Source of the DNA: Smithella sp. SCADC
Lineage (GTDB): Bacteria > Desulfobacterota > Syntrophia > Syntrophales > Smithellaceae
NCBI GenBank assembly: GCA_000747625.2
Contig: JQDQ01000177.1
Location: 1-34,222, forward strand
Direction of reading: 5' to 3'
DNA length: 34,222 nt
Part shown: one piece after another, positions 7,246 to 15,100 of the stretch
Layout of the letters: every line of letters starts with the position of its first letter
Position numbering within the stretch: position 1 is the stretch's first letter
Notes under the pieces: model-generated
Seen by the model: the letters and a program-made list of their open reading frames with translations, nothing else
Databases searched by the model: none
What the model was told of the DNA's origin: nothing
Position numbers and translations under genes: made by a program

Positions 7246-7983
7246 CTACAATATCCGTGTCACCGCAAAACGATCGTCTCTTTCTGACAAGCTGAGTGCA
7301 TGATCAGGCTCCAGCCTGGAACTAGCCACATTTTGGAGATGCCGCCGGCTAAGATTCTCAGCCATCATCATCTGTTCAACCGTGGGCTGTGGATAGGGTT
7401 GACCGGGAACGGGAATGTATCCCATGATGTGAAAAGGAATATTCTTGTCCACTGAGGCTAGCCAGGCGGCGACGTCTTCCACCTGATCGAGATCAACAAG
7501 TCCCGGAACATAAACCACATTAATTTTAAGATTCATTCCTACTTTGTGGGCGGCAGCCACATTTGCAAATATTTGATTTCTTTCCTGTCCCGTAATGGTC
7601 CGATGAAGATCTTCATCCCAGGCCTTAAGACCGATATTGGCCCCGTCCAAGTAAGGCAAAGGAATTTTACTGCCGTTTGTATGTCCCAATCGAGTGCCGA
7701 TATGGAGTTCTTCCTTGGCAAAGCGAAGTATTTCGGGCAAATCCTTTGCCACTGTTGGTTCTCCGCCCATGAAATAGAGATTCTTGATAGGAAGTTTCCG
7801 GAGGGCTTCCTTGATTTCTTCTGTTTTCAAATACTGTTTCGGGGCCGGAAAGGACAAACCGGGTTTTCCAGATGGGCCACTATGAAGTTTATAGCTGCAT
7901 GTCGGGCAACGGAACGTGCATCCATAGTTGTGGACGGTAGCGAAACAATACTTTTCATTGCAGGTTATTTTGTAAAAAGCCAT
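7246..7983 (-). CDS. Radical SAM protein of the nickel-uptake cluster
   Basis: 245 residues. The motif CTFRCPTC near residue 22 supplies the three cysteines (CxxxCxxC) that hold the SAM-cleaving 4Fe-4S cluster. GGEP at about residues 75-78 is the SAM-binding GGE motif; later strands (LKINVVYVPG, IPFHIMGYIP) fit the partial TIM barrel. It resembles compact pyruvate-formate-lyase-activase-like radical SAM enzymes with no added C-terminal Fe-S domain. It lies between the ECF S-subunit gene (22 bp away) and nikR, which suggests a role in nickel metabolism. Possible roles include modifying a metallophore or a nickel enzyme, but no substrate can be read from the sequence. AAGGA precedes the ATG. 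Confidence 0.85.
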   Translation of the reverse strand: MAFYKITCNEKYCFATVHNYGCTFRCPTCSYKLHSGPSGKPGLSFPAPKQYLKTEEIKEALRKLPIKNLYFMGGEPTVAKDLPEILRFAKEELHIGTRLGHTNGSKIPLPYLDGANIGLKAWDEDLHRTITGQERNQIFANVAAAHKVGMNLKINVVYVPGLVDLDQVEDVAAWLASVDKNIPFHIMGYIPVPGQPYPQPTVEQMMMAENLSRRHLQNVASSRLEPDHALSLSERDDRFAVTRIL

Positions 7984-8005
7984 GATTCATTCCTTTCTTG
8001 TTTTA

Positions 8006-8626
8006 TTAGATTCCTCCGTAGCGGACGGCGTTAATGATTGGTTTGCTAAGATATATGCCGATTAAGGCGCCGATTATTGATCCAACTATTCCTTGCGCGG
8101 TCTGGATAAAAATATACCAAGGGGCATAAAACTGATGCCAGATATAGGGCGCAGAAAAACAGTAAAAATAAGTATAAACTGTCAGCCCCCGAAGAAATCC
8201 GGCGCCGAGGGCATTCTTCATGGTATGCAGATAATTCCCTGTAATGATGAAATATAATTCCAGGGCAAATGAGGCCAAAAGCGCATACGGCCACCATAGA
8301 GGATTAAGACCACTGGAGATGATCTGAGATAAGATGCTATGACCGCAAATGATCATGGTTGTTGTCCCTGCCCGAGGAATGAGACGAATACCGATGAAGA
8401 GTGTTGCCGTATAGGGTATGGAAAAAAAGAATGACTGAATCAGGGGGATACGGCTCAGACCGAATTTAAAAGGTAAGATAGTAATATAAAGCAAACTGCA
8501 AAACAGGGCTATGGTCGTCAAGTCTACGGTACTGAAAGACGGGATTGCCTTGCGTGTCCAAAGAAGATGAAATACTATCCCGCCCAGGATGGCAATGAAT
8601 ATCACTGATCCGATGTAGAGATTCAT
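8006..8626 (-). CDS. ECF transporter S-like membrane subunit
   Basis: About 206 residues with five to six hydrophobic helices (IGSVIFIAILGGIVFHLLW, LTTIALFCSLLYITIL, LWWPYALLASFALELYF, IVGSIIGALIGIYLS). It follows the T-subunit gene with an ATGA overlap, which is why the ATG at 8626 (AGGAG 8 nt upstream) is chosen. Position and topology indicate the substrate-binding S component of the ECF importer. It lacks the N-terminal MHIPDG-type sequence that coordinates nickel or cobalt in CbiM/NikM, so it is either a new metal-type S component or binds a metal complex or vitamin-like ligand. The NikR context favours a nickel species, by inference. Confidence 0.7.
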   Translation of the reverse strand: MNLYIGSVIFIAILGGIVFHLLWTRKAIPSFSTVDLTTIALFCSLLYITILPFKFGLSRIPLIQSFFFSIPYTATLFIGIRLIPRAGTTTMIICGHSILSQIISSGLNPLWWPYALLASFALELYFIITGNYLHTMKNALGAGFLRGLTVYTYFYCFSAPYIWHQFYAPWYIFIQTAQGIVGSIIGALIGIYLSKPIINAVRYGGI

Positions 8627-9414
8627 GGCAATATCTCCTGGCACAGGATGAGTATGAACATGCCCGCGGTGGAAAGGCCTAAAAAAGTCCAGTCGCGTGA
8701 AGACAAGGTCAGTTCTTTTAAATTAGTTCTTTTGCCGGTAAATGCACGCACCTCAGCAGCAAGAGCGATACGACGGGCATTGCGTAGACTATCGATAATT
8801 AACGGCGGCAGGAGGCGGTAAAAAGCCCGAAACCAGCCCATTAATCCTTTTACCTTTAGTCCCCGCAGCCTTTGAGCCAGAAGGATGCGTCTTGCCGCAT
8901 CCAACAGAGAGGGAATAAAGCGAATGCTGACCGTAATAACAAAACCAATTCTTTTAGGCATACCCATACTCTCCATGCCCAGCAGCAGATCAGAAGGATA
9001 TGTGGACATAACAATGACTGCACTGAGCAGCATTGCTGAAAAAAGCCGAAGACTCTGCAACGCTCCGTAAATGATACCCTCACGGTATAGAGAGATTCCA
9101 CCGGTTATATTTCCCAGGAATCCCGAATCAGGTGGTAATATTGTAATGATAATTGTGCGCGGTTCAAACGAATAGAAGAATCCTTGTGAAGTCATGGTAA
9201 AAATCAAGGTGGTAATCATAATAATAAACATTGCCTTTACCGTGCTTTTTGCCGGACGCAGAATTCCAAAGAGAATCAGAACGGCAAAACAAAGCAGGAA
9301 CAATTCCAACGGGTTCTTCAAAACAACTATAAGGATGGCGACCATCAAGCCCAGAAGAATCTTTGTCCGGGGATCAAGCCGATGCAGGTATGTTTTCTTA
9401 TCCAGATATTTCAT
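8623..9414 (-). CDS. ECF transporter T component (transmembrane)
   Basis: 263 residues with about five membrane helices. The N-terminus (YLHRLDPRTKILLGLM) is the typical start of EcfT/CbiQ proteins. The cytoplasmic coupling region includes LAQRLRGLKVKG and a later ALAAEVRAF, which corresponds to the Ala-Arg-Gly coupling motifs that contact the ATPases. It overlaps the ATPase gene by 17 bp at its start and the S gene by 4 bp at its end, so the three subunits are translationally coupled. Confidence 0.88.
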   Translation of the reverse strand: MKYLDKKTYLHRLDPRTKILLGLMVAILIVVLKNPLELFLLCFAVLILFGILRPAKSTVKAMFIIMITTLIFTMTSQGFFYSFEPRTIIITILPPDSGFLGNITGGISLYREGIIYGALQSLRLFSAMLLSAVIVMSTYPSDLLLGMESMGMPKRIGFVITVSIRFIPSLLDAARRILLAQRLRGLKVKGLMGWFRAFYRLLPPLIIDSLRNARRIALAAEVRAFTGKRTNLKELTLSSRDWTFLGLSTAGMFILILCQEILP

Positions 9415-10762
9415 CGCTGATGATCCTGCCTTTGCGCATGGTTATTTTACGTTCCGCCAGAGCAGCCGCACGTTCGTTATGGGTTGAAAAGACAATTGTT
9501 CCTCCCCGGTAGGCATAGTCATAAAGCAGAGCCATAAGTTTATGCCATGTTCTATCGTCGAGTCCTGTTGTCGGCTCATCAAGAATGATGATTTCCGGCT
9601 CCATCGCCATAATGGAAATTACCGCCAGGATTTGTCGTTGTCCCCGCGAGATGGTCTGCGGATGGCGCAGTCGGTGATCTTTCAGACCGGCGATTTCCAG
9701 ATATCGCTCCACATCTGTTTTCTGGCTCAGACAACCAGGCCCGAAGGCAATTTCTTCTTCCACAGTTGCAGCGAAAAGTTGTTCATCGGGGTTCTGAAAA
9801 AGAAAACCCACGCGGCCCACCAGATGTTCCAATGCCGGTTTATGAATATTTAAAATCGTGATTTCTCCATGATCGGGTTGCAGGATTCCGCTTATAATTT
9901 TTAAAAGCGTTGTCTTCCCGGAACCGTTATCGCCACAGAATGCAACGATTTCTCCTCTCCGGATCATGATATCAATGTTTTCTAAAACATTGATTTTCTG
10001 GTCATAGCCGAAACAGACATGACACATGGCGATTACGGATGATTCAGAGAGCGCCTTTGCTTTTCTGTCCGGTAGAAAAGTTGTTGCCGATACAGGATTT
10101 TCTATGATCCGCCCGCCCTCCATGTTAATAATATTGTCCATAATGGAGAGATAATCTTCATACTGATGCTCGACCAAAACGACTGTCTTGCCCTTATCCT
10201 TAAGCCCCTTGATAATTCTGAAAAACTCTTTTCGCCCTTCGCCATCCAAATCTGTTGTCGGTTCGTCAAAAAGGAAAATATTGGGGTGCATTGCATAGAT
10301 GGAACTGACGGCTAGACGTTGTTTGTATCCTCCTGAGAGCTTGAATGTTTCCTTGCGCCTCATATCCCATAAACCCATGAAACGCAGGGCTTCATCCCGG
10401 CGGCTGATGATCTCTTCTCTAGGCAGACACAGGTTTTCACAGCCGAATGCCACGTCATCTTCCACCCGCATCATAAAAATTTGACTTTCCGGATTTTGAA
10501 AGACCGTGCCTGCCGTCCTGGCGATCTCGCTCAGAGGCTTTTCCGACGGGGTGAAGCCATTTAATTTGACCGAGCCGTTAGATGATCCGGCAAAAACATG
10601 GGGAATAAGACCGTTCAGACAGTAAAGAAGGGTCGTTTTTCCTGATCCTGAAGCGCCGCGGATCAAAACCGTTTCGCCAGATTCGATTTGCAGACTGATA
10701 TCCTGCAGAGAAGGAGCATCCGCGCCTGGATAGGTATAGCTGAAGGAGTCCATTGTAATCAT
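9398..10762 (-). CDS. ECF transporter fused double ATPase (A component)
   Basis: About 454 residues with two complete ABC ATPase domains in one chain. Domain 1 has Walker A GASGSGKTT, signature LSGGYKQR and Walker B IFLFDEPTTDLDG. Domain 2 has Walker A GDNGSGKTT, an unusual signature ISRGQRQ, and Walker B IIILDEPTTGLDD. It replaces the usual EcfA1/EcfA2 (CbiO) pair and energises import through the T and S subunits. Start: the TTG at 10771 is possible, but the ATG at 10762 has better spacing to GTGAG. It begins 58 bp after the receptor stop on the same strand. Confidence 0.9.
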   Translation of the reverse strand: MITMDSFSYTYPGADAPSLQDISLQIESGETVLIRGASGSGKTTLLYCLNGLIPHVFAGSSNGSVKLNGFTPSEKPLSEIARTAGTVFQNPESQIFMMRVEDDVAFGCENLCLPREEIISRRDEALRFMGLWDMRRKETFKLSGGYKQRLAVSSIYAMHPNIFLFDEPTTDLDGEGRKEFFRIIKGLKDKGKTVVLVEHQYEDYLSIMDNIINMEGGRIIENPVSATTFLPDRKAKALSESSVIAMCHVCFGYDQKINVLENIDIMIRRGEIVAFCGDNGSGKTTLLKIISGILQPDHGEITILNIHKPALEHLVGRVGFLFQNPDEQLFAATVEEEIAFGPGCLSQKTDVERYLEIAGLKDHRLRHPQTISRGQRQILAVISIMAMEPEIIILDEPTTGLDDRTWHKLMALLYDYAYRGGTIVFSTHNERAAALAERKITMRKGRIISDEISG

Positions 10763-10820
10763 ATCAGGCAAATCTCACTGTTATTACTAAAGTCTTGTGC
10801 ACCAAATTTATTTAATTTAA

Positions 10821-13073
10821 TTAAAATTTCACTTCCAGTCCGCCAAACCATGATCTGCCGGGCGCTACGTAAGATGAAAAATAAGATTCATTAAAAATAT
10901 TATCGACGGAAAAAGATAACGTGGCAAATTTGGTGATCTTATAAGATACTTTTGCGTCCGCTGTTAAAAAAGGATCATAGGATAAAAACACATTATTTAC
11001 CTGATCCGTGTTGGTATCTGATGAGTAACGCTTGCCTACATATCTGCCTGTTAAAGAAGCGGAAAAAGATCCTACTTCGCACGCTGCTCCCGCATTAATC
11101 ATTGTATCAGGAATATAAGTCATACGTTTCTCTACAGAAGCCGGATTTGCACTGTTTTCTTTTATCCTGGCGTCGGTATAAGTGTAGTTTGCAAACAGCC
11201 TTACATATTTATCGAAGCGCTGCTCGATTTCCAGCATCACACCTTTGCTTTCGGCCTTACCCGCATTCATGTATTTCTTTTCTGTTGAAGATATTGTCGT
11301 GGTATAAATGAGATCCTTCATATAATTTTCAAAATACGTGGCGCTGACTTTTGCCCCTTTCCAGAGACCCTGTGTAATTTCCGCGTCCCATGATCTCACT
11401 GTTTCGGGGTTCAGATCGGGATTACCGCTGTAGGTTGTGGTACCCGATACATATGTGCCGAATAATTCATAAACCGTGGGTCCCCGGAATGCCTGACCGG
11501 CAGATGCCCTAAGTGTCATGTCATCAAACGGTTTATAGACTACCGCCAACTTTGGACTGAACGAATTGTCGCTTCTGGAATCATATGTCGCCGCAAAAGC
11601 TCCGGTGCCGAACTGATTGGCATAGCCGTCTTTTGTTTCCCACCAGTCTTCCCTGAAGCCGATGTAGGCGGTAAGATTATTCAGAATTAATATTTCATCC
11701 TGGACAAAGACGGCATATGTAATGTCCTTGCCGCCGTAATTATTTGTAAGTATGAGCGTGGAGGTCTCATCTTTCCATTCACTAAGCGTTGATTTCTCAG
11801 TGTTCGCCGTATCGTTTTTTAATGAACCTCCGAAGGTCAGGATGTTTCTGGTGAAAATGGGTATGGTGAACTGAATGTCCGCATTATAATTCTGGTTAGG
11901 AGTGCTGGATACCGTGCCGCCGGCCCCTCCGGCTATATAAGTGCCTGCCTGAGTGTACCAGTTTTTGACTTCATCATTAAGACCTAAAGAGAGTTTGGTT
12001 TTGACAATGCCTATTTCCGTTTCCAGATTCACGTTGTATTGATTTATTTCTTTCGCACCGGCCCCCGTATAGGAAACGAAGGTGCCTTCTTTAACACTCG
12101 TATAGGAATAGACGGGATTTCCTGATGCGTCCTGTAAATAAGTATGTGGATCATCGTAATTATATTTATAACGGACCCTTGCAAATGATGCATTTATTTT
12201 CGAAACCTTGGAAAAATCATACCGCGCCCGGATACCTATATTTTCGTCCCACCAGATATTGTCACCTTTATCGCCTATCAGATATTTGGTGTTTCCTGCA
12301 GTATCCGTAGTAGATGACCAGCCTGCAAGACCGGCACTAGGGTGTGTCGACGTAACATTAAGGTATTTAGAGAAACCGTTTGTCGACTCATATCCGTAGT
12401 TAAAGAGAAGATGGAATTTATCAGCAAATTTATCACCGTAAGACAGATAATATTTTTGAAGATCATCCAGGCTTTCTCCTCGGCTCCAGCTTGAACCATA
12501 TCCGCTTTTTAAAGTGAATTCCCTCTTTTCCGGCATTTTAGTTATGATATTTACTACGCCGCCCATGGCATTACCGCCGTAGAGACTGGAAGATGGACCC
12601 TGAACAACTTCGATTCTTTCGATATTTTCCGTCGATAATCCCGTGAAGCTTACCGAACCGTCATAGCCGTTGTTCAGCGTTATTCCATCCCTTATGATCA
12701 AAGTCCTTTTCTGATCGGAAATACCGTGCAGCAAAATCGATGATTGAACATCTGTCATAGACTGCCGCCTGTTAAAGACACCCGGCAGAGTATTTAAAGC
12801 TTCATCAACTGTCTTGATATTCCTTGTTTCCATTTCTTTTTTTTTCACCACCTTCACGAATCCCGGCGCAGTCGCTACATCTTTTTCCACCCTTGTTGCT
12901 GTAACAACAACCTCTTTCATTGTTATTACACTCTTATCTGCTTCGTTGGTTGAGTTTTCATTTTCCACTTTTGTTACATTCTTCTCTTCTGTGTTGGTTG
13001 TGCCTTTTTCTTCTGCAAAAGATGTCAAAGAAAATACAATTAAAAATAATACAATTAAATACTTTTTTCGCAT
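10821..13073 (-). CDS. TonB-dependent outer-membrane receptor, probably for a nickel species
   Basis: 750 residues. A signal peptide (MRKKYLIVLFLIVFSLTSFA) is followed by an unusual Glu/Asn/Thr-rich linker (about residues 21-48), a TonB-box-like KEVVVTATR, and a plug domain with LPGVFNRR, IRDGITLNNGYDG, ERIEVVQGPSSSLYGG and GGVVNIIT. The rest is a beta-barrel, ending in Phe (GGLEVKF) as outer-membrane barrels do. The N-terminal plug signature is of the BtuB/FepA type. Substrate: a NikR-like operator upstream and an ECF importer directly downstream suggest uptake of nickel or a nickel chelate, by inference. The start is fixed by AGGAGG 7 nt upstream. Confidence 0.9.
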   Translation of the reverse strand: MRKKYLIVLFLIVFSLTSFAEEKGTTNTEEKNVTKVENENSTNEADKSVITMKEVVVTATRVEKDVATAPGFVKVVKKKEMETRNIKTVDEALNTLPGVFNRRQSMTDVQSSILLHGISDQKRTLIIRDGITLNNGYDGSVSFTGLSTENIERIEVVQGPSSSLYGGNAMGGVVNIITKMPEKREFTLKSGYGSSWSRGESLDDLQKYYLSYGDKFADKFHLLFNYGYESTNGFSKYLNVTSTHPSAGLAGWSSTTDTAGNTKYLIGDKGDNIWWDENIGIRARYDFSKVSKINASFARVRYKYNYDDPHTYLQDASGNPVYSYTSVKEGTFVSYTGAGAKEINQYNVNLETEIGIVKTKLSLGLNDEVKNWYTQAGTYIAGGAGGTVSSTPNQNYNADIQFTIPIFTRNILTFGGSLKNDTANTEKSTLSEWKDETSTLILTNNYGGKDITYAVFVQDEILILNNLTAYIGFREDWWETKDGYANQFGTGAFAATYDSRSDNSFSPKLAVVYKPFDDMTLRASAGQAFRGPTVYELFGTYVSGTTTYSGNPDLNPETVRSWDAEITQGLWKGAKVSATYFENYMKDLIYTTTISSTEKKYMNAGKAESKGVMLEIEQRFDKYVRLFANYTYTDARIKENSANPASVEKRMTYIPDTMINAGAACEVGSFSASLTGRYVGKRYSSDTNTDQVNNVFLSYDPFLTADAKVSYKITKFATLSFSVDNIFNESYFSSYVAPGRSWFGGLEVKF

Positions 13074-13091
13074 TCGTTTCCCTCCTGTTGT

Positions 13092-13097
13092 TTACAT
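13092..13097 (-). other. Start-stop mini-ORF in the receptor leader
   Basis: On the minus strand a strong Shine-Dalgarno site (AAGGAGGTGGT) is followed by ATG TAA. It lies eight codons upstream of, and in frame with, the receptor start, which has its own ribosome site. A ribosome initiating here would terminate at once. It could be a translational control element, or a former longer N-terminus. Confidence 0.45.
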
Positions 13098-13130
13098 ACC
13101 ACCTCCTTTATGTTATAAATCACTGAGGAG

Positions 13131-13156
13131 GTGTGATGCTATTTGTGTTGTTACAC
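13131..13156. promoter_or_regulatory. Candidate NikR operator upstream of the receptor gene
   Basis: GTGTGAT, 12 bp, GTTACAC: an inverted repeat of 7-bp half-sites spanning 26 bp, matching the span and half-sites of the site at 7185-7210. It lies 58 bp before the receptor start and could also affect larE. A possible receptor -10 (TATAAC on the minus strand) is at about 13113-13118. Confidence 0.5.
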
Positions 13157-13163
13157 TTCTTTC

Positions 13164-13327
13164 GAGGCAGGGGATCCTCGCCAAAGGTAATACCCTGCCT
13201 CTCTATTTATTTGATGGTCTGGTCTATCCTTAATAAATAATCACTATCTTCCAAATCAACGCTGCCCAGAGGGGCTTCCAATATCGAAGCTTGGAGGACC
13301 TTGGCAAGAGGTACCCCTCTGAACAGC
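13164..13327. other. Two related stem-loops between the receptor and larE genes
   Basis: Stem-loop 1 pairs GAGGCAGGG (13164-13172) with CCCTGCCTC (13193-13201). Stem-loop 2 pairs CAGAGGGG (13267-13274) with CCCCTCTG (13314-13321), extended by GCTG/CAGC (13261-13264 and 13324-13327). Their 3' halves are similar: CCTCGCCAAAGGTA..CCC at 13176-13195 and CCTTGGCAAGAGGTACCCC at 13299-13317. They may form a regulatory RNA or terminators (TCTATTTATTT follows loop 1 on the plus strand). I do not recognise a known riboswitch. Nothing else is evident in 13328-13470. Confidence 0.45.
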
Positions 13328-13494
13328 TTTATTCCGTGCTATGAAAACGATAATCGTAATAATGCGGGCCATCAGTAGCACGTATGTATAAAAAATATTA
13401 CGAAAATGTCAAGAAATATTTAGCAAGATAAGACGACGAATCGGCGACTGCTTCTTACTTAAAAATCAGCGGCATTGAATATCTATTTATGTTA

Positions 13495-13500
13495 TATAAT
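13495..13500 (+). promoter_or_regulatory. larE -10 box, possible leaderless mRNA
   Basis: A perfect TATAAT is placed so that transcription would begin at about 13506-13508, on the larE start codon. No Shine-Dalgarno site precedes that ATG. A good -35 is not evident: TTGAAT at 13475 is only 14 bp away. Confidence 0.4.
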
Positions 13501-13507
13501 CATATTT

Positions 13508-14335
13508 ATGGAACTTCAGGATGCTTTAAAACAACTTGAGTATAATATCGGAGAAAAAGGTTCTTTGGCTGTGGCTTATTCCGGTGGCGTCGACAGCACG
13601 TTTCTATTGAAGGTTGCCCATGATGTCTTACAAGATCGAGTCATTGCTGTAACAGCGCGATCTTCAATTCATCCGCAAAGAGAGTTTAAGGAAGCCGCAG
13701 AATTTGCCCGTAGCGCCAGAATCAAGCATATTGTCATTCAATCAAAGGAATTGGAGATTGAAGGTTTTACTAATAATCAGCCTAACCGATGCTATTTGTG
13801 CAAATACGCATTGCTTTCCAAAATAAAAGGAGTAGCTGAAAAATGCTACATACAACACATTGCCGAAGGATCAAACATCGATGACCTTGGTGATTACCGC
13901 CCCGGGATGAAGGCGATTAAAAAACTGGGAATTATCAGTCCACTTCAGGATGCCGGCTTAAATAAAGACGCCATTAGAAAATTATCAAAAAAAATGAGAT
14001 TGCCCACGTGGGATAAACAATCTTTTGCCTGCCTGGCGTCACGCTTTCCTTACGGTGAAAAAATAACAAAAGAGAAACTGGCAATGGTGGATAGGGCTGA
14101 GCAATGTCTGCTCAGTTTTGGATTCAAACAGGTGCGAGTGCGTCACCATGGTGATACAGCGCGGATTGAAGTGGCTGAAGCCGAACGGCCTAAATTTTTC
14201 GATCTGGAACTGATGGATAATGTATACAAACAATTCCGGGAAATTGGTTTTGCCTATACTGCTTTGGACCTGCAAGGGTACCGCACCGGCAGCATGAATG
14301 AAGTGATTGATACGCGCCTAGAGATACTTGAGTAA
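13508..14335 (+). CDS. larE: Pyridinium-3,5-biscarboxylic acid sulfurtransferase LarE
   Basis: 275 residues, a PP-loop ATP pyrophosphatase. SGGVDST at about residues 25-31 binds ATP. LarE adenylates the biscarboxylated nicotinate mononucleotide made by LarB and installs sulfur on the way to the nickel-pincer cofactor of lactate racemase. Cys95 and Cys98 (NRCYLCKY) and Cys175 (SFACLASRFPYGE) are present. Cys175 sits where the sacrificial Cys176 of Lactobacillus LarE is expected; the added CxxC suggests the cluster-binding type in which a 4Fe-4S cluster carries the sulfur. The start at 13508 is chosen because the PP-loop spacing is normal and the upstream extension reads through the promoter. 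It converges on larB, with 15 bp between the stops. Confidence 0.9.
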   Translation: MELQDALKQLEYNIGEKGSLAVAYSGGVDSTFLLKVAHDVLQDRVIAVTARSSIHPQREFKEAAEFARSARIKHIVIQSKELEIEGFTNNQPNRCYLCKYALLSKIKGVAEKCYIQHIAEGSNIDDLGDYRPGMKAIKKLGIISPLQDAGLNKDAIRKLSKKMRLPTWDKQSFACLASRFPYGEKITKEKLAMVDRAEQCLLSFGFKQVRVRHHGDTARIEVAEAERPKFFDLELMDNVYKQFREIGFAYTALDLQGYRTGSMNEVIDTRLEILE

Positions 14336-14350
14336 AACGATTCTCTGGAT

Positions 14351-15100
14351 TTATTTCAGTTTATTGATCATGCTGGCTATGCAGGCTGCACCGAAGCCAT
14401 TGTCGATATTCACAACCGACACTCCTCCCGCACAACTGTTGAGCATTGCCAGCAAAGCGGCTACGCCCTGAAAGCTTGCTCCATAACCAACAGAAGTGGG
14501 CACCGCGATTATCGGTTTATCCACCAGGCCGCCGACGACGCTGGGCAGGGCTCCCTCCATTCCGGCAACGACAACGATGACACGTGCTCCACGGATTAAA
14601 TCCAACTTGTCCAATAAACGGTGCACACCGGCCACACCGACGTCGACAATTCTTTCCACACGATTACCGAAAATTTCGGCAGTAACGGCTGCCTCTTCGG
14701 CAACGGGCAAATCGGACGTTCCTGCTGTCACAACGGCGATGTAATTTTCGGACAGAGGTAGTTCTTTTCTTGTTAGCGTAATTGTCCGGGCAAGCGGATG
14801 ATACGCAGCAGCAGGACAAATCTCTTTGACTGCGGCAAAAACTTCTTCGCTGGCGCGTGTAGCTAGAATGTTGGCATCTCCGGCCATCATGGCCTGTATA
14901 ATAGTTTTTATCTGCTCATTAGTTTTGCCAGGGCAAAAGATCACCTCCGGATAACCGATACGCATCTCGCGGTTTGTATCGAGTTTGGCGCAACCCAAAT
15001 CAATGTAAGATAGATTTCGCAACTTGAAGATACCAGCTTCGACATCTATTTCCCCGTCGCGTATATTTTCCAGAAGAACTTTTAATGCATCAGTATTCAT
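14351..15100 (-). CDS. larB: Pyridinium-3,5-biscarboxylic acid mononucleotide synthase LarB
   Basis: 249 residues, the normal size. The C-terminal half has the PurE-like fold motifs: TAGTSDLPVAEEA, VDVGVAGVHRLL, VVAGMEGALPSVVGGL, AVPTSVGYGASFQG and NIDNGFGAA. LarB carboxylates and hydrolyses nicotinate adenine dinucleotide as the first step of nickel-pincer nucleotide synthesis. The start overlaps the larC stop (ATGA), so larC and larB are translationally coupled. Confidence 0.93.
   Translation of the reverse strand: MNTDALKVLLENIRDGEIDVEAGIFKLRNLSYIDLGCAKLDTNREMRIGYPEVIFCPGKTNEQIKTIIQAMMAGDANILATRASEEVFAAVKEICPAAAYHPLARTITLTRKELPLSENYIAVVTAGTSDLPVAEEAAVTAEIFGNRVERIVDVGVAGVHRLLDKLDLIRGARVIVVVAGMEGALPSVVGGLVDKPIIAVPTSVGYGASFQGVAALLAMLNSCAGGVSVVNIDNGFGAACIASMINKLK

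Noticed and set aside
13081-13330. Cobalamin riboswitch upstream of the TonB receptor
   Set aside because: The receptor has a BtuB-like plug, but the B12-box and the conserved GCCACTG core are not found on the minus strand; NikR-like site favours nickel.
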